Of a DNA stretch of 7,852 nucleotides, positions 1 through 6,065 are shown piece by piece. A model generated the notes under the pieces. The model searched no databases. It saw nothing but the letters and a program-made list of their open reading frames with translations, and was not told where the DNA came from. The number at the start of each line of letters is the position of its first letter. The first letter of the stretch is position 1. This DNA is from JAAYAY01 sp964429355. GTDB lineage: Bacteria > Planctomycetota > Planctomycetia > Pirellulales > Thermoguttaceae. The translations under genes and the position numbers were made by a program. The DNA lies in contig CAYSCH010000421.1 in the NCBI GenBank assembly GCA_964429355.1, positions 1 to 7,852 on the forward strand. The letters are read 5' to 3'.

Positions 1-6
1 CCTACC

Positions 7-966
7 ATGAACGTCGATTCGGGCCGGGGAATCTTCGGCAATATCACTGCGTGCATCGGAAACACTCCACTGGTCCAACTCCACCGAGTGACCGAGGGCT
101 GTGTAGCCACGGTGGTCGGGAAGATGGAGAACATGAATCCTCTCTGGAGTGTGAAGGATCGTATCGCGCGATCGATGATCGACGCCGCTGAGCGCGACGA
201 CAAGATCCAAGCGGACACGGTCATCATTGAACCGACGAGCGGCAATACGGGGATTGGCCTGGCCTACGTGTGTGCAGCCCGGGGATACCGCCTGGCTGTG
301 ACGATGCCGGAGAGCATGAGCCTCGAGCGCCGCCGGTTGCTCAAAGCCTTGGGCGCGGAAGTTATTCTCACGCCGGCTGCGGAAGGCATGCCAGGCGCGG
401 TCCGGAAAGCGGAACAGTTGGTGGCGAGCCATTCCAACTATTTCATGCCTCAGCAGTTCAAGAACCCGGCCAACCCGGAGATCCATCGGAGGACGACGGC
501 GGAAGAGATCTGGCGCGACACGGAAGGCAAGGTCGATATTTTCGTGGCCGGAGTAGGCACGGGCGGCACGATCACGGGCGTGGGTGAAGTGCTCAAGTCA
601 CGCAAGCCGGGCGTGCAGATCGTGGCCGTCGAACCTGCCAACAGCCCAGTGATTACCCAGCGCAAGGCCGGTCAGGAGTTGAAACCGGGGAAGCACACAA
701 TCCAGGGAATCGGCGCCGGGTTCATTCCTGACGTACTCAATCTCGACGTGATCGACGACGTGGTGCAGGTCCAGGATGAGGACGCCATGGAAACCGCCCG
801 CCAACTGGCCAAACGCGAAGGTCTCATGTGTGGCATCAGTTGCGGAGCAGCCGCATGGGCTGCCCGGCAAGTGGCGCGCCGAGAGGAGAACCGGGGCAAG
901 CTGGTCGTGTTGATTCTCCCGGACCTTGGAGAGCGCTATCTGTCGACCAAACTGTTCCCCGAGTAG
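7..966 (+). CDS. cysK: Cysteine synthase (O-acetylserine sulfhydrylase), PLP-dependent
   Basis: It makes L-cysteine and acetate from O-acetylserine and sulfide in the cytoplasm, the last step of sulfur assimilation. The 319-residue product matches the usual 305-325 residues of the CysK/CysM family (fold type II PLP enzymes). Visible signatures are the N-terminal GNTPLV at 18-23, SVKDR at 48-52 with Lys50 as the expected PLP Schiff-base lysine, the substrate loop TSGNTG at 77-82, the phosphate-binding loop GTGGT at 184-188, and a C-terminal PDLGERYLST at 305-314. The cofactor-side motif near 277-282 reads ISCGAA, where many family members have ISSGAA. Only six bases lie upstream in the window, so the ribosome binding site cannot be judged and the start is chosen by homology. 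The gene is convergent with tadC and has no pathway partner in view. CysM or a cystathionine beta-synthase-like enzyme is possible, but the length and the absence of extra domains favour CysK. Confidence 0.95.
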   Translation: MNVDSGRGIFGNITACIGNTPLVQLHRVTEGCVATVVGKMENMNPLWSVKDRIARSMIDAAERDDKIQADTVIIEPTSGNTGIGLAYVCAARGYRLAVTMPESMSLERRRLLKALGAEVILTPAAEGMPGAVRKAEQLVASHSNYFMPQQFKNPANPEIHRRTTAEEIWRDTEGKVDIFVAGVGTGGTITGVGEVLKSRKPGVQIVAVEPANSPVITQRKAGQELKPGKHTIQGIGAGFIPDVLNLDVIDDVVQVQDEDAMETARQLAKREGLMCGISCGAAAWAARQVARREENRGKLVVLILPDLGERYLSTKLFPE

Positions 967-998
967 TCTGGAAGCCCGGACAAGGGGCAGGGTTGTCG

Positions 999-1087
999 CA
1001 CGGGCATGGAGGTGCACAATGGGCGGTCTTGTTGACGGCTCTTAGAGCCGCTCACAAAACCACCGGCTGTGCCCATTCATGCCCGTG
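999..1087. repeat. Imperfect inverted-repeat element between convergent genes (possible terminator or palindromic repeat)
   Basis: This is the core of the 184-base gap between the cysK and tadC stop codons. CACGGGCATG at 999-1008 is perfectly complementary to CATGCCCGTG at 1078-1087. AATGGGC at 1018-1024 pairs with GCCCATT at 1071-1077. Together they form a 17-pair stem interrupted by a nine-base bulge on the left arm only. Inside it, the perfect odd palindrome CGGCTCTTAGAGCCG at 1036-1050 can form a second hairpin. No T-run follows on either strand, so it is not a textbook intrinsic terminator. The position between convergent genes still makes a two-way transcription barrier a reasonable inference. 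It could also be a dispersed palindromic repeat or a miniature element with 10-base ends; I see no target-site duplication around it. Confidence 0.5.
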
Positions 1088-1108
1088 GGAAACTCACACG
1101 TTTTGTGA
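1052..1108. repeat. Second inverted repeat overlapping the intergenic element
   Basis: TCACAAAAC at 1052-1060 is perfectly complementary to GTTTTGTGA at 1100-1108. The right arm can instead form a local hairpin with TCACA at 1094-1098. The left arm sits inside the 999-1087 stem and the right arm sits outside it. In RNA the long pairing would therefore need a pseudoknot or would compete with the larger stem. The role is unknown. Confidence 0.35.
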
Positions 1109-1150
1109 TAGCTTCTCAGGATGACAGTGTTCGCGACCTAGCGCTGTCGA

Positions 1151-2131
1151 TTAGAGTTTTCCGCTCTTCATCAAGGGGAAGAACTGCCGGGCCATTTGTA
1201 CGGCGGCGGGCCCCACGAGTACCACGAAGATGCCCGGGAAGATGAACAAGACCAGTGGTATGATGAGCTTCACCGCGGTCTTGGCGGCTTTTTCTTCGGC
1301 CAACTGTCGGCGTCGGGTGCGCATGGAGTCGCTCTGAACGCGAAGTGCCTGAGCAACGCTCGATCCGAACTTATCGGCCTGAATGAGGACGGCGGCGAGC
1401 GAACGGAGGTCGGAAACGCCGGTCCGTGCTCCAAGCTCGTGGAGCACATCGGAGCGCGTTCGGCCCATCTGCAGTTGGAAGTTGGCAATGCCGAATTCTT
1501 CCGAAATGACCGGATAGGATCCGGCCATCTCGTCGGCCACCTTGCGCATGGCCTGGTCCAGCCCCAGGCCCGCCTCGACGCAGACAACCATCAGATCCAG
1601 CGCGTCGGGAAGTCCCAGGAAGATTCCGCTCTTTCGGGATCTGGAAATCAGCCCGAGGACGATATCGGGCAGGTAGAAGAAGAGTCCGGCCGTGAAGATG
1701 GCCGCCATCAGCGTCTTCTGACTCACGCCCGCCAGGCCCAGAATCGTCCCGCCTCCCAGGAACAGTCCCAGGAGGAGCAAGCCGAATTTGAGGGCGAGAA
1801 AGACACTTTCGGCGGTTTCGCCACGGAAGCCGGCGGCGGTCAGGCGGCTGCGGAGTTTGCCCAACTCCACTTCGTTCTTCGGTTGAAGCGGCTTGGCCAA
1901 GGCGGGACTGGCTTTTTCGAGAGCGCGGGTCATTCTCTCGGTAGCCCGTTGCGGCCCGGTTTCGGAGCCGGTGCGAGATCGCGGATTCTTCAGTTCGTCG
2001 AGTCGTTCGACAGCTCGCGACTTGTCGGCTGCCACGAGGTTCATCACCCACCAGGCAACGGCAGCGCACATGCCGAACACGGCGAAGGGGAATAAGTCGA
2101 CGATACTGATGGACATGGCCGACAGCGTCAT
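1151..2131 (-). CDS. tadC: TadC-like type II/IV secretion platform protein (T2SSF domain)
   Basis: Inner-membrane platform protein of a Tad (tight adherence/Flp) pilus, expected to pair with TadB and couple the TadA ATPase to pilin assembly. From the ATG at 2131 the product has 326 residues. One membrane helix lies near 13-33, a charged linker follows, then helices near 113-134 and 140-160, a cytoplasmic T2SSF domain near 175-300 (beginning LPDALDLMVVCVEAGLGLDQA) and a last helix near 288-311. The order helix, linker, two helices, T2SSF, helix is the usual TadB/TadC plan. A start at 2185 is also open but would run into tadB. The ATG at 2131 is preferred because GAGG lies eight bases upstream and overlaps the tadB stop codon, which implies translational coupling. 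It is the third gene of tadA-tadB-tadC and ends convergent to cysK. TadC rather than TadB is assigned from gene order and the LPDALDLMVVCVEAG signature. Confidence 0.88.
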   Translation of the reverse strand: MTLSAMSISIVDLFPFAVFGMCAAVAWWVMNLVAADKSRAVERLDELKNPRSRTGSETGPQRATERMTRALEKASPALAKPLQPKNEVELGKLRSRLTAAGFRGETAESVFLALKFGLLLLGLFLGGGTILGLAGVSQKTLMAAIFTAGLFFYLPDIVLGLISRSRKSGIFLGLPDALDLMVVCVEAGLGLDQAMRKVADEMAGSYPVISEEFGIANFQLQMGRTRSDVLHELGARTGVSDLRSLAAVLIQADKFGSSVAQALRVQSDSMRTRRRQLAEEKAAKTAVKLIIPLVLFIFPGIFVVLVGPAAVQMARQFFPLMKSGKL

Positions 2132-2139
2132 GGCAACAT

Positions 2140-2143
2140 CCTC
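2140..2143 (-). promoter_or_regulatory. Ribosome binding site of tadC, overlapping the tadB stop codon
   Basis: On the - strand the sequence reads GTGAGGATGTTGCCATG. GAGG stands eight bases before the tadC ATG, and its first two bases are the last two of the tadB TGA stop (2142-2144). A ribosome finishing tadB is placed on the tadC start. This decides the tadC start at 2131. Confidence 0.65.
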
Positions 2144-3104
2144 ACACTTTGATATTGACGATCTTGCGGATACACAACGCTCCAAGGACCTGCATGAACA
2201 GGGCCACGGCCAGCATCTTTCTGCCTATTTCGTCTTCGAACAAGAGCATCACGTACTTCGGATTGAGGTAATAAACAACGATGAACAACAGGAACGGCAG
2301 CGCCATCAGGATGATACCCGAGAGGCGGCCTTCACCGGTCAAAGCCTGGATCTGCCCCCAGATCTGGAATCGCTCACGAATCAGGTGTCCGATCTTGTCG
2401 AGAATCTCCGCGAGATCCCCCCCCGTCTGGCGTTGGAGCACGACGGCGGTTACGAAGAACTTGAGGTCCGTGTTCGGAATCCGCTCCGCCAGGGAACGCA
2501 AGGATTCTTCCATGGAACATCCGAGGTTCTGCTCCTCAAAGACTCTGCCGAACTCCTTGCTGATCGGCTCGCTCATTTCCGTCGACACCATTTGGAATCC
2601 GGCCGGAAGACTTTGCCCGGCCCGCAGGGCTCGAGCGACGAGTTCCATGGCATCGGGGAGTTGGGCTCCAAAGGCCTTCAGGCGTCGCGCTCGCCGCCAG
2701 TACAGCCACAAGAACGGCATGCAGGCCATGAACAACCCGAGGACGGGGATCAGCCCTGGGTGAACGCCCACGGCTGCTGCCAGGCCGGCGCCGCAGAGTG
2801 CAAACAAGCTGCAGATCAAGAGCAGCTTGGACAAAGTCAACGACGTGTCGGCTTGGGCAAAGATTACCTGGAAATTGGCGAAGCGGTTGAACAGTTTGTC
2901 CGTGAAGCTCGGCATCGACTCAAGCGGTTGAGTCAGGAGGGTTGACTCCTTCTCCACGTGTTTGGATTTCCGCCCGCCCCCGGTAAAGGATTCCAGGCGA
3001 TCTTCCACGCGTCCGCCGGAATCGCCGCGCAAGGCGACGGCAACCGCGCCGACCAGGCACGAGACAGCGAAGAAGGTGGCCACAGCAATATAGAGGGTAG
3101 TCAT
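2142..3104 (-). CDS. tadB: TadB-like type II/IV secretion platform protein (T2SSF domain)
   Basis: Inner-membrane platform protein of the Tad pilus machine, partner of TadC and of the ATPase TadA. The 320-residue product from the ATG at 3104 has a membrane helix near 4-25, a long charged segment, helices near 92-114 and 116-135, a cytoplasmic T2SSF domain near 149-274, and helices near 262-279 and 297-313. The domain starts at QLPDAMELVARALRAGQS and contains the family motif LQRQTGGDLAEIL. An in-frame GTG at 3173 would add 23 residues that are not hydrophobic. Neither start has a strong Shine-Dalgarno; the ATG is chosen because it places the first membrane helix at the N-terminus, as usual. 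With this start, 89 bases separate it from the tadA stop; with the GTG, 20. The codons of the TGGD motif contain a run of eight G (2417-2424). The reading frame is intact here. Confidence 0.87.
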   Translation of the reverse strand: MTTLYIAVATFFAVSCLVGAVAVALRGDSGGRVEDRLESFTGGGRKSKHVEKESTLLTQPLESMPSFTDKLFNRFANFQVIFAQADTSLTLSKLLLICSLFALCGAGLAAAVGVHPGLIPVLGLFMACMPFLWLYWRRARRLKAFGAQLPDAMELVARALRAGQSLPAGFQMVSTEMSEPISKEFGRVFEEQNLGCSMEESLRSLAERIPNTDLKFFVTAVVLQRQTGGDLAEILDKIGHLIRERFQIWGQIQALTGEGRLSGIILMALPFLLFIVVYYLNPKYVMLLFEDEIGRKMLAVALFMQVLGALCIRKIVNIKV

Positions 3105-3193
3105 AGTCGCAACTCGCGCCTGCTCATATTCAGGGATCAGCGGTGTGATCGGGCCGAACGCGCCCGCAGACACCGGCTGACGAAGGGTCTTTT

Positions 3194-4522
3194 CTAATCC
3201 TCAAGCATCACACGTTGTCGGAAAGCACTGGCAGGCAGGCGAACGCCTGCCGACTCCAACCGGGGCATGAACGTTGGACGTATACCGTGGGCGACAAAAC
3301 GCCCGTAGGTTCGGCCGTTCTCGTCGATTCCATCCGGCTCGTAGCTGTAGATGTCCTGCATCACCACGGTGTCCTGCTCCATGCCGACGACTTCCGTGAT
3401 GTGGGTGATCTTTCGTGGTCCGCCCTGGAGGCGGTTTGCCTGCACAACGAGGTCGACCGCACTGGCGATCTGGGTCCGCATCGCCTTGAGCGGAAGATCG
3501 AAGCCGGCCATCATGATCATCGTTTCCATACGGGCAATGGCGTCGCGCGGGGTATTTGCATGGAGGGTCGTCATCGATCCTTCGTGACCGGTGTTCATGG
3601 CCTGGAGCATGTCCAGGGTTTCGGGGCCGCGGCACTCGCCGATGATGATTCGCTCGGGCCGCATACGCAGGGCGTTGCGCACCAGATCGGTGGCCGTGAT
3701 AGCACCCTTCCCCTCGATATTCGCCGGCCGCGTTTCGAGCCGGACCACGTGGTCCTGCTGCAATTGAAGCTCCGCCGCATCTTCGATGGTCACGATGCGG
3801 TCCGAGGCGCCGATGAAGCTTGAAAGCGTGTTGAGAAGCGTCGTTTTTCCCGAACCGGTACCGCCCGAAATCACGACGTTGAGCCGGGCCTTGATCGCGC
3901 CTTCCAGGAGCATGACCATTTCGGGTGTAAAAGCTTTGAAGTTGAGCAGGTCTTCCAGCTTGAGCGGATTCGACCCGAAACGGCGAATGGAGACCGCTGC
4001 ACCGTCGAGCGCCAGCGGCGGGATGATCGCGTTGAATCGTGATCCGTCCTGCATGCGGGCGTCGACCATCGGACAGGTTTCATCGACGCGCCGCCCCACC
4101 TTGGAAATGATGCGGTCGATGATTTGGAGCAGGTGGTCGTTATCGCGAAAGACCACGTTGCTCTTCTCCATCTTGCCGCGCCGTTCGCAGTAGATGTTTT
4201 TCGGCCCGTTGATGAGGATATCGTTGATCGTCGGATCCTTCAACAGCACCTCGAGTGGTCCCAGGCCGAACGTCTCGTCAAGAACCTCGTCGATGAGCCG
4301 CTCGCGCTCGGTTCGGTTCAGCAACGTCCCTTCCGAATCGCACAGATGCTCCACCACCAGGCGAATTTCCCGCCGGAGTTTGTCTCCTTCGAGCTCGCCC
4401 ACCCGCGAAAGATCCAGCTTGTCGACCAGCTTGCTGTGAATCCGCTGCTTGAGTTGTTCGAAGCCTGCTTCTTTGTCGTCCGGAGCCCGGTTGGGATAGG
4501 ATGTGGTTTTCATGACCTGCAA
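3194..4522 (-). CDS. tadA: TadA/CpaF-family secretion ATPase
   Basis: Cytoplasmic hexameric ATPase of the VirB11/CpaF branch that powers Tad (Flp) pilus assembly and contacts the TadB/TadC platform. The product has 442 residues from TTG at 4522, or 439 from ATG at 4513, which is normal for CpaF. An N-terminal helical domain (about 20-95) is followed by a domain containing DILING near 101-106. Then come Walker A GGTGSGKT at 220-227, the Asp box VTIEDAAELQL at 244-254, Walker B with the GECRG signature at 291-299 (Glu296), and the His box GHEGSMTTLHANTP at 312-325. All catalytic motifs look intact. There is no four-cysteine zinc motif as in GspE/PilB, which supports CpaF. TTG is preferred because AAGGAG stands seven bases before it, while ATG has only weak complementarity. 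First gene of tadA-tadB-tadC. The upstream 220 bases show no convincing promoter. Confidence 0.93.
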   Translation of the reverse strand: MQVMKTTSYPNRAPDDKEAGFEQLKQRIHSKLVDKLDLSRVGELEGDKLRREIRLVVEHLCDSEGTLLNRTERERLIDEVLDETFGLGPLEVLLKDPTINDILINGPKNIYCERRGKMEKSNVVFRDNDHLLQIIDRIISKVGRRVDETCPMVDARMQDGSRFNAIIPPLALDGAAVSIRRFGSNPLKLEDLLNFKAFTPEMVMLLEGAIKARLNVVISGGTGSGKTTLLNTLSSFIGASDRIVTIEDAAELQLQQDHVVRLETRPANIEGKGAITATDLVRNALRMRPERIIIGECRGPETLDMLQAMNTGHEGSMTTLHANTPRDAIARMETMIMMAGFDLPLKAMRTQIASAVDLVVQANRLQGGPRKITHITEVVGMEQDTVVMQDIYSYEPDGIDENGRTYGRFVAHGIRPTFMPRLESAGVRLPASAFRQRVMLED

Positions 4523-4529
4523 CTCGATA

Positions 4530-4535
4530 CTCCTT
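4530..4535 (-). promoter_or_regulatory. Ribosome binding site of tadA, pointing to a TTG start
   Basis: AAGGAG on the - strand ends seven bases before an in-frame TTG at 4522, which is ideal spacing. It is 16 bases from the ATG at 4513, too far for normal use. The motif lies in the loop between CTCGA and TCGAG, a possible five-pair hairpin that spans the site. That hairpin is short and may be chance. Confidence 0.5.
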
Positions 4536-4698
4536 GTCGAGCGATTACAAACACCAACGCGTGCCGCAAAAGAAACAGGATCGCGGTTCGGCAAGTTGGC
4601 CTATCTCGTCAGAGGAAGCATAGCTTACGTGTCGATTGAGGCGGGCGCGGAAGGGAGACACACCCAAGGAAAAGGCCGGAGCGTTTCTGACGGGATTG

Positions 4699-4721
4699 CC
4701 GGTTATAGCGGATCAAACCGG
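4699..4721 (-). terminator. Hairpin downstream of the phosphoesterase gene, possible terminator
   Basis: CCGGTT at 4699-4704 and AACCGG at 4716-4721 form a perfect six-pair stem with an 11-base loop. It begins about 24 bases past the phosphoesterase stop codon on the - strand and lies upstream of tadA. No T-run follows, so an intrinsic terminator is not established. A protein-binding site in the tad leader is the alternative. The rest of 4523-4745 shows no clear -35/-10 pair; TATAAC inside the loop is an isolated -10-like hexamer. Confidence 0.25.
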
Positions 4722-4745
4722 GCCTTCCGATTCGCCGCCGGATCG

Positions 4746-5921
4746 TCAGATCGCATGGAGAATCAGCTTGGCAATTTCGGGACCGCAATTGAGCCTCACC
4801 GGAATCTCCGCCGACACACCCCGGCTGACGTGCATCAGCGTCGGTCCGGAATGGAACACTCCGGATGCGTATTTGACGCCGTGACGGCTCGGCGAGACGA
4901 CCGGCCCGACGAGCGGGAAGCGGATCTGGCCGCCGTGCAAGTGGCCGGCCAGAAAGAGATCCACCACGTTGCGCTGCGCCCAGTCAAGTTGATCCGGACT
5001 GTGGCTGAGGGCGATTCGAACGGGGCCCCCGTCGGCGGACGGCGGTGGAGCGGTGGCAAAGTCGGCCGCCGGCGGGAACCATGGAAGCTCGTTGCCGGCC
5101 AGAACGATCCGTTCCTGGCCGACGGCAAGCTCCAGCCACCGGCCTCCCAGGTCGATCAGTCCCGCTGATTCCAGCGCCGCTCGCAAGCCAGGAGCGCCGA
5201 CCTCGATGTCGTGATTTCCGAGCACGAAATAGCAGCCGTAACGGCTGCGGAGGCGGCCCAGCGTGTCGGGGATCCAATTCAGGCAGGCGGCGTTGTCAAC
5301 CAGATCCCCGGTGATGGCGACCAGGTCTGGATCCAGGTCGTTGGAAATCCGGATGACCTCCTGGAAATAGCTCTTGGCGATCCGGCCGGTGAAATGCAGA
5401 TCCGAGAGGTGCAGCACGGTGAAACGGTCCAGCGCCGGTGGCAGGCCTCGCAAATCAAGTCCCCGTTCGACCACGTCGAGGTCCAGCGTCTGGTTGCCAG
5501 GAAGGTGCACCAGGAAATGGTGGGGGGCATGTTCAAGACGAGGGGCTGCCTGAGACTGGCGGAGGCGGAGAACACGGCGGCGGCTGCTGCGAAGCGAGGG
5601 GGGAGAACCGGAAAGTCGCCGGCGCAGCCAGCCGAGCAGCGCGCCGAACGCGGCAAGCCAGCATGCGGCCAGATAGGGCACAGCCGCCGGGGGCAGAGTT
5701 TCGAATGTCAGCCCGCCTCCCAGATGGGAAGCCCGAGCCGAGAACCAGTATCCGAAGAGAATTGGAACGGCAGGCACCAGGACGAATACGGAAAGCCAGA
5801 CCAGCTTGCCCGCTCGCCGCGAGATCCTCGTGGCATGGGCTCGATTGACCAGAAGGACGCAGAGAACCGCGTGGCCAAAGAAAGCCCAGAGCAATGAAAG
5901 CGCCAGAAGAACGGTGTACAT
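4746..5921 (-). CDS. Membrane-anchored calcineurin-like metallophosphoesterase
   Basis: Two-metal phosphoesterase of the YkuE/YaeI type; the substrate cannot be told from the sequence. The product is 391 residues from the ATG at 5921. Three membrane helices lie near 2-23, 39-59 and 79-98, then a basic linker (about 100-165) and the catalytic domain from about 166. All metal-binding motifs are present: DLH (Asp174, His176), GD at 205-206, GNHD at 235-238, SHSP with His307, and GHLHGG with His327 and His329. Close relatives often have a single N-terminal anchor, so three helices are more than usual. The frame stays open upstream to a TTG at 6020, but those 33 residues look unlike a protein start; no candidate has a strong ribosome binding site, so the start is uncertain. 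It follows the regulator by 144 bases. Members of this family act on membrane lipids such as UDP-diacylglucosamine or on other phosphoesters; no specific choice is supported. Confidence 0.85.
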   Translation of the reverse strand: MYTVLLALSLLWAFFGHAVLCVLLVNRAHATRISRRAGKLVWLSVFVLVPAVPILFGYWFSARASHLGGGLTFETLPPAAVPYLAACWLAAFGALLGWLRRRLSGSPPSLRSSRRRVLRLRQSQAAPRLEHAPHHFLVHLPGNQTLDLDVVERGLDLRGLPPALDRFTVLHLSDLHFTGRIAKSYFQEVIRISNDLDPDLVAITGDLVDNAACLNWIPDTLGRLRSRYGCYFVLGNHDIEVGAPGLRAALESAGLIDLGGRWLELAVGQERIVLAGNELPWFPPAADFATAPPPSADGGPVRIALSHSPDQLDWAQRNVVDLFLAGHLHGGQIRFPLVGPVVSPSRHGVKYASGVFHSGPTLMHVSRGVSAEIPVRLNCGPEIAKLILHAI

Positions 5922-6023
5922 CTCAATGAGGCTGCGTGATTCCAGGAGGAAAAAGGCGACTGCCACCTTTGCCGGAAGGGCCGTACCTTTCGTTCGTTCG
6001 GTGCCCGCTGCCTGGTACAAGAG

Positions 6024-6052
6024 GTGACGGTCACTTCTTTCCGGGAATCCCG
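6024..6052. other. Two small palindromes in the spacer between regulator and phosphoesterase
   Basis: GTGACGGTCAC at 6024-6034 and CGGGAATCCCG at 6042-6052 are perfect odd palindromes seven bases apart in the 144-base spacer. They lie just past the stop of the regulator on the - strand and upstream of the phosphoesterase start. Their one-base centres make poor RNA hairpins. They could be operator half-sites or chance in GC-rich DNA. Confidence 0.2.
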
Positions 6053-6065
6053 TATGGCAATTTGA

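Noticed and set aside
999..1087. Miniature transposable element
   Set aside because: The 10-base inverted ends are suggestive, but there is no target-site duplication at the borders and no second copy in the window. It is kept only as an inverted repeat.
1196..2945. Long + strand open frames opposite tadC and tadB (1196-2095 and 1893-2945)
   Set aside because: Their translations are rich in Gln, Glu, His and Arg with no domain pattern, and they lie antisense to T2SSF proteins with clear membrane helices. They are by-products of third-position GC bias.
3194..4522. GspE/PilB-type ATPase of type II secretion or type IVa pili
   Set aside because: The length, the lack of a four-cysteine zinc motif and the following pair of short T2SSF proteins fit CpaF/TadA.
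4523..4745. Sigma-70 or sigma-54 promoter for the tad block
   Set aside because: TATAAC and TATGCT occur on the - strand, but neither has a credible -35 at the right distance, and no GG-N10-GC sigma-54 pattern was found.
5211..5897. Open frame of 228 codons on the + strand opposite the phosphoesterase
   Set aside because: No recognisable motif, and the opposite strand carries the full set of metallophosphoesterase motifs across the same bases.
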